Source: Bipolaris cookei
Lineage: Eukaryota > Ascomycota > Dothideomycetes > Pleosporales > Pleosporaceae
Reading direction: 5' to 3'
Assembly (NCBI GenBank): GCA_002286855.1
Contig: NRSV01000008.1
Span: 310,001 to 374,000, forward strand
DNA length: 64,000 nucleotides
Shown: positions 45,653-58,747 of the stretch, piece by piece
How the letters are laid out: each line of letters begins with the position of its first letter
Position numbering within the stretch: position 1 is the stretch's first letter
The notes under the pieces: model-generated
What the model saw: the letters and a program-made list of their open reading frames with translations, nothing else
Database searches by the model: none
What the model was told of the DNA's origin: nothing
Position numbers and translations under genes: made by a program

Positions 45653-48600
45653 GCCGAGTAGAAGATGTTCGCGGAGAGGTAAATCGCGGGCCTCGCTCGC
45701 TGGAGGGCAATGTGTGGGTACCCTAGCTGGGATTGGTCTTTGTCTCTGCCGCTCGAACAGTCGCTCACACCGCCGTGCTAAGACAGCTAAGAGAACCTAG
45801 CATGGCGCCGAATTAGCCCTGGACCTGGGCCATGACAAAGGCTCTAGCCACGCCCGCCTCCTAGTCGCATACGAGACACATGGCCGCCTGCACGTCCGCC
45901 GACCATGGGAACAGAGCACCTGGCCATGGGCTTCCACGAGGCATCCCTGTCCTCTGCCGCCCCTTGTCCAGGCCTGCGAGACGCTGCCCACGGCCTCGCC
46001 ACAGGGGGTCCGCTACATGGGTCTATACTTACTTGCTACTATCGTCTGTATGTGTGTATCAATATCTGCATGTATGTATGTATGTATGTATGCTGGGTGT
46101 ATGTACATATGTATGTATGTACACACAATAAACCATGTGCACATGTACTGATATGGTACCTACCTTCCATGTATGTAATGTATATACAGTACACACATAC
46201 ACCCACCCACCCGTCCTCTCAAATCACCGCGCGCGGCCACGCGAGACCCAAAGACGCCTTTGCTCTGTTGAGAGGACCCGTCTCCCACCACATGGCCTGG
46301 CACACCCAGCTGTCTGTCCGCTCTGCATCGCCGTTGCTCCCACCTTGCCAGGACCCGTTCCCGCGTAACCTTTGTGCTGGCCAACGACCCTTTAGCTCGG
46401 CCCACGACGCCGTGGTACACTCGACTACAGTAGTTAGTCTCCCCCCTTCTTTTCCCTCTCTCTCTCTTTGGTTTGTGCAACACAACCCATGTCCACACGC
46501 GACGCCCCGGAACATTGTTGCTGAGACCGCCAAAACGTGCGTACAGCCCACGCTGCACCCTTACACGCACCCACATGTACGTCCTTACTTACAGACACAT
46601 GTAAGTACGTACGTACACAGACGTGGTCGGCGTGGCTGCATTGCTCGCCATGCAACAGGCGCCGGCCTTGTCGGCCAGACTCCAATCGTTGAACACAAAC
46701 TGTGCCCAATCACACCTTGGCCTGCACCACAGCAACCATGCATTGTCGTCATCACCTCTGAACAGACTCGGCAGATCTGCGCCCTATCTACCTCTTGGTC
46801 GATCAATGCCTGATTGCGAGCTCGGAACACTGCCAGTGGAGATTGTCCTGTTTCCAGCCTGCAGCCTGGAGAACAGACGATGTGCCGCCATTCCACGTGT
46901 GCAACCCCACCTCAAGGCCCTCACGCCCAACGCCTCGTTGGCCTGCCATGCGAGACATCCCTCCTTGGCCGTACGCATCTGCATCCATCTACCTACATGC
47001 CCACCTGCGTATTACATAGGCCCGCACTCCTGCTCGTGTAATCACCCTGGACCCTTCATCCTTTCAGTCCCCCCTTCCCCTCATCCTCCCGACTCCTGCT
47101 TCTCCTTCTCCGCCGTCGCCAGCCGCTTGCCTCTGTCGCCCTCGGCATCGCTCGGACTAATCACCGACCGCTCGCAGCGTCATCACCACCAAGCCTCGGA
47201 CGCCTTCACGCATGCGGTGAGTAAGCAGCGGGCTACCCATCTCTTCGGACTCGACCACTATCGCACCTATCATATCGCGGACCGCGCCACAGTCGCCCAA
47301 ACACTGTCCATCCCTCAGGGCCGTGACCATCTGAGCGCGAGGCTGCACCAGACAGCCGGAAATAAACACCCATAGCCCACTTTTGGGTTTCAGGGCGCAC
47401 GCGGGGCCCGGCATAATTAGGCCCCCGACAAGGCAAAGAGCCCATCTTTTTCTACTCTCAGTGAAGATGGCCCTCCCTTCTTCGTATTTACATACTTACT
47501 ACATTCTCCTACACTGACTGTACTTGCACCACCGCTGACCCTGAGCCAAGCCCACAGCACCCGCGCTGTGCAGCTATCTCTGCTCTAGCGCAGCCGAGGT
47601 GATGATGATGACGATGATGATGATGCAACCAACGATGAAGCCCTTGTAGTTCCCCCCTTTCCCGTCGCGTAACTTTGGCGACTTGGACACTATGCAGATT
47701 CAGCATCCTGCGCTGCCAAATACCTCTCGCTGTTATAAACGAATCTCATCATCCTTGTTACCGTCGGTCCACATTCAATGGTCTGGGGTTGCGATTTCTT
47801 GTTTTTTTCTTTTTTTCAAGGGTTTTCGAGGCTTGGCCGCCCTAGCCGCAAGAAAACTGAGTCTAGTAGTTTCCTTTGGCAAGATTCCCATAGGCCCTCC
47901 AAAGAGAAAAGATCTTCGGTGCTTATGGTGACGAGTCAGGCCTGGCCTCGTCGAGATAATGCCGTAGCTGTCAGGGGTCACAACACGTGGCAACCGATTC
48001 CTTTTGCCTAGCGGCCGCTGGCGTGAACGATGTAGCATAGTGTAACACCGACGCGTCTGTCCATGCTTTTTCCACTCTGAGAAAGCCAGGCATTCGATTG
48101 GCATCGCATCGTGAACGCCTCTCGCCAAAGCCTCTCAGCACTACTGCAAGGCTGGCCTGCAGCACCTCCTCATCACCATCACCACCAATAAGCCGCCCTC
48201 GTTGGCTTTAGACAGAAATTGTCAGCATGGCTTTCGACGTGCTCTTTCTGACACGCTTCTCATTTGCAGCTTGTTTCAACAGGGGTCTACATGATGCCCT
48301 ATGCGGCACCTTGCCGAGATTGAGCGCGTCTCCTCACGCTGCGGTCCTGAAGACTTTTATCTCCACCCATATTGCCCTGGTTATTACTCTCGTCGTCTTT
48401 TTCTTCGACACGGTCATTCTCTCGGGTGGGGCACCCGGTGCATTTTGCCCGGCACACAAATGTCGGTGAGACGAACAACACTCGTGATACACATTCATGG
48501 GAGGGGGTTTTGCCGATGGATTCATCGATCTCGACAAGACATGAACCAAAATCAGGATCTTCAGCTCTAGCAGCCCCAAAACTTCGGCTCCTAACAAGGC

Positions 48601-51600
48601 GTGAACTGGACGCTCGGTGATGCCGGCTAGTGTTTCCAAAAGGCGAGACGGTTACGGCCAGCTAGCACTTGATAGTGCTGCGGCTGCATTCGGGAGAAAT
48701 TCTCGAACCCGATAGCTCAAAGTATCGGGACATCGCGCATGATATGCTTCAGCTATGCAGAGCGTGGCGTCTCCTAACAGTACAATAGTATGTAATCACT
48801 TCTAACTGTGTCAGTGCGAGCGCATGTCCTCGCAATATCTGACTCGGGTCGGCGACTCTATGTGGAGCACGTCGGCTACTAGATACCGATGGCCCCACGA
48901 TGCCCTTCATGCCTTGAACCTCCTCAAAGCACTCGGGCATTCTCCAAGGCCCGAAAATGGTCGTGCGCTGTCAAGAAAGCGCCATCAAAAAAGCGCCTTC
49001 GAGAACAATTCTTGCTGTCTTCCCGCACCGCGGATGATGCGCTACGCCTCCTCACATCAAGGTTCAAGTTCGGGAAGGAGCTCCATAGGGTAGTTTGGGA
49101 TTGATTTGCGCCTACTAACGGTTGACTGACTAAGGATAGTTGTGAACAATTTTTTTCCCGCCATAACCGTCACTCGCTACAATGGCAGCAAACAGAGCCG
49201 GGGACTGAGCTTCTGTGATAGCCCGTCCTGTCAGTTCATTAGCACCTAATATCACACGACCTATACGGGGATGAGAAAAGTTGTCGCAATCATACGGTAG
49301 CAACGCTAAGAGCCATCGAACCACCACATCGTGGAGCTTGACCAGTGGGGGACTGGTCTATGTGTGTCTATGTGTGGGGGTACCCGTTAGTAACAGGGGA
49401 GGAAGGAGCTGGAGAGTTGTCTCGGAACTTTAACAACAGCCCGTCAGTTACGGCAACACCACGTCTGCCCCGTAAGACACACGGCCCAGTGCACGCCTCA
49501 ATCCTAGGTCGTCCCTCGTTGCGACTGGACCAGTGCAAATCCACAAACTGACTTCTTCACCGCCTACATAATGGATCCAAACCAGTCTTGCGCACTCTAG
49601 CCGCACTAGCTACCCTACGCGGGGATATGGACTTCCTCCGCGTAACCATAAGTACGCACAAAGAGACGGATAAATATTCAACTTTTGTCTGTCCTCTCCT
49701 GCCTTTCGCGGCACCATCCCCACTGTTCCACGATATCTCCACGGCGTCTCTGATGCTGTTGCCATTGCCTCGACTCATACTTGCGGTCGGCAGTAGGGCT
49801 AGAACATAGAGGTGCTGCCTGTCGCAATCTGTGCAGGCCACCAGCCAATCGTTCATGCCTACTTCCACCTCTTCGGTATCACTATCATGCCATCATTGCG
49901 CTCCTCGTACCGCCCCGCGGCCCTCATAATAACCCCGTTATACACCGCAAACCCTGGCTTCGATGATTGCCAACGGCAGTTTCTGCCAAAACCAAGGCCG
50001 TTTACACGCTCTACGCGACGTTAGCGACAAAGCCTTTGATAATTGTAAATCAGGCGGAGTTAGGAAAATCAAGTACTTGAACGCGGCTAACAACAACATG
50101 GTGAGGCTTACAAATATTTGACTTGATCTAGTTCGTAATACACATACGACACCAGCACCTGTGATTGTATGTATCACAAAAGACAGAACACGCATAGTCT
50201 CCAGGTTATGTCATGTCAATGTAACGTCAAAGCTATATTACTTTGGAGCGAAGGAATCCGTACTAGTGGCGCAGCATCCGAGCGTCTGTAGGGTAGGGTC
50301 TCGGCGCGCCACGGTACCGTACCTGAAACTCCACCCGCGAGATTACTTGCACCGCTTTCAAAAGAGAATTTCCCGATACGTGGACACGGGTCACTTTCCT
50401 CGTGATTTGGGAGCGCTGGCCATGTTTGGTCGAGCAGTATTTAGAGCGTCTACGGCCAATTACTACACGTTTACCTTGTGCCCAGACTGCCATCCACTTC
50501 CCACTTCCCAGTTTTTTGTGTCTGCCAAGTAACAATGCTACGAGAGAAGCGCCATAATATCTCATGTTAGAGTAAATTACAAAAGGATCAGGGCGTCGTC
50601 AGTGGCCCATATTGCAGTATGTGATAAGAGGCTGCAACCTCATCACACTTGCTATATCACAGAGCGAAACACGGTTTTTCGGTGCATTATGGCTTTTTGT
50701 AGCTTTGCCATTGGAGAGGAAGGTCTAGCGCGCATGCAATACCACGTGGGCAGAGTCAAGGAAAGCGTCATAACCTGCTAATGGGATATATACCATACTC
50801 CGCGGCATTTGGTCACAATCCCACGGACCGATAGAGTTTCCTGTATTTGACACTGCAAGATTCAAGACGTATTCGCCTAACACCTTCAATAACCAGGGTT
50901 CAACTGCTATAGGTGCCCAACACCAAAGCTTGCACGTGTTCGAATTTCCAGCTCTCAAGCTCGGAAACGCCTCTGGGTAAGAGGGTTTCACGTATCTTGA
51001 CAATTTCAGTTCAAACAGCATGACAAAAGTCCCATTGTGGTCCATATTCTGTTGGCTTTGAAGTATTTTTTTTTAAAAAAAACGCAAGCAGCGGCTTAAC
51101 AACGGCGATACTATTTAGGTCGAACAAGGGCAATGACTCAAGCTGTTCGAGACAACACAAACGTAGACTACCCATTATGTTTGTAAAAAAGAATGAATTC
51201 ACGTACTAGACGTACCACTGCAACTTGCCAAACACCCTGATCAAGCCTATTTACCAGCGCCACCCTTTGCGGTTATCTGCTTCGTGACATCAAAAAGGGA
51301 CTAGTTTCCATTCGTAAAAATGTGGGCGTAGGGAATACCTTGAAGCAGATCATCATACTATGTACTTCGTAACCAATGCAAATTGCCATGCTCCAACAAC
51401 GCTGATCTAGTTTGTACCAGCGTTAAAATACCTATACCTATACCATTATGCCTCGAAAAGAATATATCTGCTCGAATGTCCTTTTGCTGTCCAGGGATTA
51501 CTTGCATCCTCGGGGCTTACAGGCCTCGCGTAGCGTACTTCACGAAATCCGAACTATGGGACGATAATGCAATAGATAGGCGAGTTGGTATACGGGTAGT

Positions 51601-52476
51601 ATGGTCAGGCTAGACGTGAACTTTGAAGCGGGATGTGGACCCTGGCGTAATACTAGAGTTTGGTACGTGATGATATAAGCACGTTGACGTCTCACCTTGT
51701 CTGCACATCTAGATACAACACTTTTTTTTTCCAAGTTGTTTTCGATGCGAAGTTGTTGGGTTGAGGCTGATATGGCGTTTAGTATATCGTATACTGCGTG
51801 CGTATGTAGAATAACCACCATTATATTGCGTCTTTGCAATTATTTGAAAGACATATGCATTATCGACATACGCGTGCATCAGCAGTCAAAATTTATCAAG
51901 CAGCAGCCAAAACTTCTTGAATACCTCAAAACTATCGTAGGTATGTATGCTACAACCACACCGAAGCGTGATACAATGACACCACCGCTCGTAAAGTATA
52001 ACATGATGAAAAAATACAAACAACTCGGGTATCGTGCTTCCCCAAACCAAATTTTTTTTTTCAAATAACAAGGGACGAAGAGGAATAAAAGCCCAAATAA
52101 CAATGAACATACTTCCATGTCTTCGTGATAACTTCATGTGAGCCAAAATAAAACCCCCGCCCTTCATCAAATCGTAAAACAAGCAAATCATCAAATCATA
52201 AAACGAAATCTCGCGTCCAATGCGTTCACACTTCGACGTTTCGAATTACAAGTCCAGCTTGCTAGGATGGAAACATAGTTTGACGAGGCTTTCGTGCTGG
52301 GGACCTTCAGGGAGTTAACCTAACGGTGGCGTTCGGCATTGTCCAGAGAGGAGTAATATTCAGAGAGGAGTGATATCTAGAGAGGGGCGGTTCTCAAGTC
52401 GGTGATGAGAGAGTTAAGGCGGGGAAGTTTAAGGTACAAGCCGTCGGTGGCATCCGGCTCTGTCAACAAGTGCTAC
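45653..52476. other. About 6.8 kb without a convincing gene, upstream of the RGS regulator
   Basis: The largest gene-free stretch in the window. Frames reach a few hundred codons (45905-46813 and 46623-47375 on the plus strand), but they overlap one another and frames on the other strand. They show Cys/His/Pro-rich low-complexity translations and no domain. Simple repeats occur (TGTA tetramers near 46070-46125, GAT triplets near 47600). It may hold a long 5' leader and promoter for the RGS gene, or non-coding transcripts. I cannot show either. Confidence 0.5.
46066..46128. repeat. (TGTA)n tetranucleotide microsatellite, imperfect
   Basis: Repeated TGTA/TATG units with a short break near 46092, in the gene-free region. 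Confidence 0.8.
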
Positions 52477-53286
52477 CTAGCAGTTTGCTGGAGAATTCTT
52501 GATCTCGCTTGTTGACAGGCTGTCGAATCTGATGTTTGGCTGGGTAGCGAAAAGACCCAGGTGCCTGTACTCGATATGGTATAGCGAGTTTAGGCTGAGA
52601 TTGATGTAACAGCGTTTCTTGAACGTGTCACAACTGGATGACACTTTGGCCAAACGGACCTTATCCGTCTTAGCCTGCTCCTGTGAGTTCTCACAGAGCA
52701 TAAAAAACTTCCACTGCCAGTACGGCTTCTTGTCTTGAAGCCGCTGGCCGCCGAAGCTCGTCACCAGCCGGAGCTTGACACATTCTTCTCCATCCTTGCC
52801 CCAGTACTTTCCGACCACAACCACAGGATGTCCCTCTGGAGAGGACACATCTCGGCGTTGCCAGAAGATGGAGCCCGGAGGAGGTACCCCGAGGTATAAG
52901 ACTTGTCCCTCGGTGAGCTCGTCAAAATCTGGTGTCGTCACCGGCTTGTCGAGGGACTTTGGTGGGGAGCCACTCCGCCAGTTGTTTGTGGTTTCCCAGG
53001 AGTTCTGGGACTTTAGTGATGGTGATGATGATAATGATGATGATGATGAAGAAGAAGAGGAGGAGAAGGAGTGTCGACTTCGCCAGGAGTCGGATGATGA
53101 TGATAGCGGTGGTGATGGAGAGGTGTTTGGCGGCGAAGATGATCGGCTTCGCCAGGATTTGGATGATGGTCCCGGGGTGGTTGGAGGCGAAGGATATGGG
53201 GGAGGCGATAGGGGTATCCTCTTAGTGAGGATCAAACGAGGGGTGCCCGTTGCCTCACCCCACCGTTTGCTGCAAGAGGATGCCAT
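52477..53286 (-). CDS. Ser-rich protein of unknown function
   Basis: A single-exon 269-residue protein. I do not recognise the family. The N-terminal half (about 20-115) is Ser/Pro-rich, with a polyserine tract encoded by a GAT/GAA-type repeat on the plus strand. The motif SWRSRSSS or close variants appears three times in it. The C-terminal half looks like an ordered domain. It begins FDELTEGQVLYLGVPPPGSI, passes HPVVVVGKYWGKDGEE, VKLRLVTSFGG and WQWKFFMLCEN, and ends with CYINLSLNSLYHIEYRHLGL. There is no signal peptide or membrane segment. The domain has the look of a small beta-rich fold of the kind found in paralogous fungal families of unknown role. Confidence 0.65.
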   Translation of the reverse strand: MASSCSKRWGEATGTPRLILTKRIPLSPPPYPSPPTTPGPSSKSWRSRSSSPPNTSPSPPLSSSSDSWRSRHSFSSSSSSSSSSLSSSPSLKSQNSWETTNNWRSGSPPKSLDKPVTTPDFDELTEGQVLYLGVPPPGSIFWQRRDVSSPEGHPVVVVGKYWGKDGEECVKLRLVTSFGGQRLQDKKPYWQWKFFMLCENSQEQAKTDKVRLAKVSSSCDTFKKRCYINLSLNSLYHIEYRHLGLFATQPNIRFDSLSTSEIKNSPANC

Positions 53287-55968
53287 TATAATGGTGGCAT
53301 GGCATGAGAGGAGGATTTATGAATGATGTACTGCCGCGGTGATGCGACAGTATGAAGGATGAATGATGATGATAACAAAGTTGTCTTCGTTCTGGCAGTG
53401 ATGATGAATGGATATATAGATGGAGGAAAGGGAAGAATAGAATCGGAGTTCGGCCATTATATGTGAGACTTTGAAGACTGGAGAACATTCGAGGAGATGG
53501 CACTGGCCAGAATCATTGTTAGGTACTGGTACACTTTCACAGCCATTAGAAATCAGGCGTACCTTTGCATGTAAAGTGGTATCTGACATTGACGTGAGCA
53601 AGTGACAGTCGATCAGTAACAACTGATGATATGAGCGAGTAGTGATTGGTCGAAAAAGCAGACGATCCTGCAATCTAGATCGATCGGTGTATCGTATATT
53701 GGGAGAGGTTCGAAGGATGACTCGACGGATATGGTGGTATATCGAATAGGATGTCTCTCGAATGTCGGGCGCTTTATGGTTTAATTGTGTTGAAAATACA
53801 GGTGTCCTATGGAGAATTACCACGTACGTAGATATATACAAGAAGAAAGATGGACGTTGCTATGGGGACACTGAGCTGCTGTTTGGAACAGTCGGTCGCT
53901 GGTACCTGCTGTGTCATTGTAACATCCAATCACGATCGCCTAGTTAGCACGAAAGGCAGGCTCATAGGACCCTCGTTAAATTACAACCATCAGACTCCCA
54001 GATTGCTATATCAAAAGCTGGAACGTCATGCAACGCCAGTACTGAATAATTTAGCGTAAATATTGCTATTACACGGGGTTGGGTGCTTATACTTCTCTAG
54101 GTTCACTCCAGGTTATAATAAATAGGAATAGGTGTAAGTGCCGTAAGAGTCGTCTGGCGATTCGGTAGAGTGGCGTGGGCGAGAATAACGGGTTTAACAA
54201 ACACTAATCTATATTGCTATAGACTAACAAGTAACAATAGCGTTCCTATGTGCAGAGTGCTATAAATTATTTTTAGCAAGAATACGTCATTGGTGCTCTC
54301 ATGATATTGTGCTCATATAGAGATTTTCACTACTATCTTTCTAATTACAAGAATTTAAGTGTATATCGCCTTCTTGTTTATTGGTCAAGTCGGAAAGAAC
54401 TAAGTCTTTGTTACTTTGTAACATCCTGGAATGTGCTGAGAGAAGTTGTTCACGTGCATGCGGCCGGGAAAGAACGAACTTCTTTCACATGATAGTAGCA
54501 TAGAGCAAAACCAGGAATTGGTTGCCCACATTTATATTCAGCATTTCATGGAAAGCCAGAACATGATCCAGTTCATTTGATAGTAATGAATAGGGGAATA
54601 AGCTCTAGGATCTGAACTAGTTACCCCATACTACCGCATATCCCATGCCACGTGATACTCTGAACATCACACTTGGGTCTACCCGTTCTAACCCTACTAA
54701 ACCCCTATCTGACAGAAAGCACGGTCAGCCTTTAATATGCCTGGAACTCTAGCAGAGTAAACCAACAACTTTCCAGAAACCCGTGCAACACTCTTATGCA
54801 AAGAACGCACTAATGTGAAGTAGCGAGTAACTTCAGACTACGATCGTAATCACATGGGGTAATCCGAATTACCTCGTCCAGAACCTTCTTTATAATTATT
54901 TCGGGTTCCCAAGCCGCAGAATAGGCACAAGGTTTATACTTCCAGGATAAGGTTGCGAAGGAAACGACCCTCTGGTCATTCACAAGAGGCTCAGCGTACC
55001 GATATTGTCGGTAGGATGTTATCGCCACATTCCTTATTTTCGCAAGGTGACTGCCTTCTGTTGCATCTGGTAAAATGTCCAATTTCAGAAGTGCACTTCT
55101 TCCACTAAAACTCAAAATGAATCGAAAGCAGCACGGCGCATGATTAGAACGGCACGCCTCGTCAGCTTACAGTGAGCAACAAACAATCCCCAGTAAATCT
55201 TGAGTGTTATATGAACATGCGGATTATTTTTAAAATAAAAAAAAGCCTACAAATTATAGATATAGACGTCTTTATACTCATTAGGAGAAGAGCTATACTC
55301 AGTGTGTGGTCACATATATGTAATTCTGTAGAGATAGCAAAGTTCACCTTAGAGTTTCGATTCTAGTGTCTGATTTTCAACTAAGGAACACACTCGCCAG
55401 ATTAACACGAGATCTCTTGGGTAACCAATTTTCGTTACTCGTGCATATGTGTTAGATATGGGTCTATTTTCGCAGTGCAGACAACTTGTGAAATGTCACA
55501 ATAAAAACAAGCATGTCCCTAAACTAGTAAACCACTGTAAGAAGAGACACAATTACGAAAAAAAACCTGTTAGAGAACTATTGTAAATAGAGTTGCATCT
55601 ATGTGTTCAAAAAACATAACAATCGTTACCTTACATGTAGCATACTTATTAACGAAGATGGTTTCTCGTGTGCTTGGCAACAATCCGCTAGGAACGCGAT
55701 AAAGAAAAGTTCAAAACAGGTAACATCAACTTCTCAAGGCACACCACTTCAGCAATGGCGGCTTACATACTCTGTCAGTGCACTCGCCGAAGCAAAGACA
55801 AGTCTCTGTGATGTCTACAAAGGCAAAAAAGATGAGATGGAGATAAGAACGGGCTTCGACGCACAGACCCCCCATCTATCTCAACTCTTTGAAAAAAAAA
55901 CAGAGGATCTCAACCACAACATCAACCACAACGACAAGAACCTCGAAAAGAGCAAAAATAAATAATGT
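53287..55968. other. A+T-rich, gene-poor region
   Basis: Sequence from about 54.0 to 55.9 kb is visibly richer in A and T than the gene regions and has many stops in all frames. One minus-strand frame at 54810-55115 (101 codons) has normal amino-acid variety but no motif, start context or neighbour to support it. This could be an old, mutated repeat or relaxed intergenic DNA. Confidence 0.4.
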
Positions 55969-56050
55969 TGACAAGAGTGGGATTCGAACCCACGCAGATT
56001 TCTCTACTAGCACCTGAAGCTAGCGCCTTAGACCGCTCGGCCATCTTGCC
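55969..56050 (-). tRNA. tRNA-Leu (CAG)
   Basis: On the minus strand the sequence folds as a class II tRNA of 82 nt. The acceptor GGCAAGA pairs with TCTTGTC with one wobble. The D arm contains GCCGAGCGGTCTAAGGC, typical of tRNA-Leu. The anticodon stem CTAGC/GCTAG holds loop TTCAGGT, giving anticodon CAG. A long variable arm and a T arm with GGTTCGAATCC follow. No intron. A peptide-like frame across it is only the tRNA read as codons. Confidence 0.95.
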
Positions 56051-56367
56051 AGTTGATATATGAAAAATCAATTTTTTATAATATCTATATACCAAGTCAC
56101 AATTTCCAGCAATGCTGACAGCCGCAAGACGTGGGGTGTTCAAAATTGCGACAGCAACGAAGGCGGGGGACACTCAGCCCCCAAACCCGCGTCCCACCAG
56201 ACCTCCGCACCAGGGCCAAGCGGGATCTAGAAAAAAAAACAGAAAAGGGGTCCCGCACCAACGCCTGTCGCGACCTACACAAGTCTGCGTCGCTAAACCA
56301 CCTCTGAAACTACTAATAAAGTGTATGCGTGGGTGGACCCGGAGGGGGGGCTTTCATCTAGATTCCC

Positions 56368-56420
<53 letters not shown>

Positions 56421-57225
56421 CAACCCCCCCCCCCCCCGCACACAAAACCTCTTACACATACTCACTTATACCATAAGAGGATTCAAACAAACAGTCTAGA
56501 ATCAACCGCTAAATGAATGCGCGTCCCCGAGGGAAAAAAAAGAGCAGACGAGATTCTAGGTCTCGCGCGAAACATGTGTGTATGCGCCACATGGTGCTGA
56601 CCTTTTGCGCTCCGCGGAAGAGTCGGGACTTTTGATTTGTTGGGCGGATATGGCGTCGGGTACACTACCCCACGATTTTTTTTCTTCTTCTCCTAGTATT
56701 TTTCGTTTAATACATAGTTGGGCCAGGGTTGTGGTTGAGGTACCTGTCGATAGTTAGGATGTAGTACCCGGCGCTAGGGAAACTGCGTGGGTAAGGGATG
56801 AGAGCACCGGTCTGTTTCGCGATAATAGGAATTGCGGTAATTTTCCTCAGGCTCGTGCCAAGAGGCGGGTGATAATCTGCAACAATTTCCAACTATCAAT
56901 ACTGTTAGAGAAGGGGGCATGTGGAAAAGGAAAAAAAATGTTAGGTATGTTGGGGCAAGCTGAATGGGAAACAACACAATTGGATGGCAATTCAAAAATG
57001 TATTGTTGCGAACAAGCAAACAAATCGATGTGTGATACGATAGTAGCATCAGGTTGTTCATGCTTTTGCTGGTTGGGTGAGTGATACATTTCTTTTGTTG
57101 TTTTGTTTTGTTCAGTGTTTATTCAAAAAAGTTTCTAATTATGTACGACGAAGTACTAACATCATTCCCAATCCATCGCCATATTTCCACAAAACTATTT
57201 TTCACCACTCTGTTCTGTGGCCAAT
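56051..57225. other. Intergenic region with AGT triplet and C runs
   Basis: No gene is supported between the tRNA-Leu and the small surface protein. It holds an AGT triplet array and a poly-C run near 56426-56437. Confidence 0.5.
56368..56415. repeat. (AGT)n triplet microsatellite
   Basis: About sixteen AGT units, nearly perfect, followed a few bases later by a poly-C run. Confidence 0.95.
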
Positions 57226-57830
57226 CTACAAAGCAGCAATCATGAATCCGGCAAAAACAGCTGCAAGTCCGAGATCGACCTTGCCAGCGGCGCCGCTGGG
57301 ATTAGGAACACTAGCAGGGCCAGTGGTGCTGGGAACAGGCTTGGGAGTACCAGTTGCGATGGGAGCGGTGCCATTTGCGCTGCTGTGACTGCTAGAGCCG
57401 GTGGGGTACAGAGGGACCAAAGTAGAGGCTCGAGTGCCGGTAGGCTTAGGGGATGAGCCCGTAGTCAGGGGGGCGGTCGCAGAAGATATGTCGGAGGCTG
57501 CATAACAGTATTAGTATGTCGATCTCGATGCCGTCGCAGTTCCTCTTCTGCCCTTTCTACACACCGACCGCAACGCGAGATAGCAGTGTACTTACCAATC
57601 TTGACATTCTGGCTATTGCAAATGTCTGCAAGCGCCTCCATCGCAGCGTCCACATCGTTGGCACAAATCGTGGCAACCATGGACTTCAAATCCTTGGATT
57701 GGCATACAGTCTTGATGTTGGCCGGGTCATTGTATTGATTTGCGGCTGCAAGAAGACAGGCAGGGGGCGTGGCGACAGCGAATTGAGCAAGCGCGAAAAG
57801 AGTCGCGGCAAAAACGGTGCGCCCGAGCAT
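57226..57830 (-). CDS. Small secreted four-cysteine protein, probably GPI-anchored
   Basis: A cell-surface protein of 168 residues in two minus-strand exons, 57830-57596 and 57497-57226, with a 98-nt intron. MLGRTVFAATLFALAQFAVA is a signal peptide. The mature part begins TPPACLLAAANQYNDPANI and has just four cysteines (in ACLL, TVCQ, TICA and DICN), all within about 55 residues. It is followed by a Ser/Thr/Pro-rich stalk likely to be O-glycosylated. The end (SGAAGKVDLGLAAVFAGF) is a GPI-attachment signal. The four-Cys block resembles a group of fungal GPI-anchored wall proteins of unknown function. It is not a hydrophobin or an eight-Cys CFEM domain. Confidence 0.82.
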
Positions 57831-58747
57831 TTTTATTTACCGTTTGGGGACAGCTGGTGTCGAAGGTTGGATTACTTTTTATTAACAATAATGCAGCCTA
57901 ATGAGTGAGGATGAGCAAGCGATCCAAAAAAGAACGAATGTACAACAAAGAGTGTCGGTGGAGGAAAGCAGGAGGCGCGTCGAGAAGGTCATCAAAGAGC
58001 AGTCCTCAAGGGGCTCGTCTCACCACGCATCCGCCAAGACGATGACTGGACGCTTATCTATTTAAAATCAGCGCTAATGGGGCTTGTCAGGAACAAAGTT
58101 TCGAAACAAGCGCTGATTGGATGTGCTGACCGAATGCCGGGAGGTCATAGCTCAGAGGCGACGTGCATTCTGTTCTTTTGACTGGTCCAGATGGCAAAAG
58201 GTAGGGGGAGTATGGTGATTCAGGTTCGATTTTTTGTGATACGGAATACACTCTCGAGGCGCCACATATCTTCCGCCAGCTGTTTTTTATCGTATACTCC
58301 AGAAACAATAATATACAAAGAAAGAAGCTCGCCAGTCCCGAACCGGAGGCGCCAACCTGGGGCGACTAGTGACCAAAAAAGCTATTACAACGATGTATCC
58401 GCAATACGGAGTCTTGTTTTATTTAGAACTCCACAGCTGACAAAATACCAGAACGGGCAGAGGATCCAATAATGATCCATGTGCAGGTATGCTAATCTAT
58501 CCCATGTAATGCATTATGATTCCGGAGATCAGAGTTCAGTTGTTCCATCAGATATCCAATCTGAGAGGCAAGCACCGGTTAGTGGACTATCAAATTGCCC
58601 TACTAATGATGCTGCAGTACGCCACAAACTCCGTCGCTAGGTAGGTAAAACACAACAATAAGGCAAAAAGGTGAGAGTACGACGAGACAGGAGGAGGCAT
58701 GGAGGTCGGGTTTCGTCGTTAAAGAGAGCGGGAAGCTTAAATGTAGA
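57831..58747. other. Gene-free region between surface protein and DENN gene
   Basis: No coding region seen. The left end is the promoter side of the four-cysteine protein. The right end is the 3' region of the DENN gene. Confidence 0.45.

Noticed and set aside
45905..46813. 302-codon plus-strand open frame
   Set aside because: Passes through the TGTA microsatellite (Tyr/Val/Cys/Met-type runs) and overlaps other random frames; no motif or conserved start.
46623..47375. 250-codon plus-strand open frame
   Set aside because: His/Pro/Ser-rich translation with no domain, overlapping the frame above and several minus-strand frames; looks like composition only.
54810..55115. 101-codon minus-strand frame in the A+T-rich region
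   Set aside because: No motif or supporting context; may be a fragment of a decayed element.
55922..56173. Minus-strand open frame containing MAERSKALASGASREICVG
   Set aside because: This peptide is the tRNA-Leu gene read as codons.
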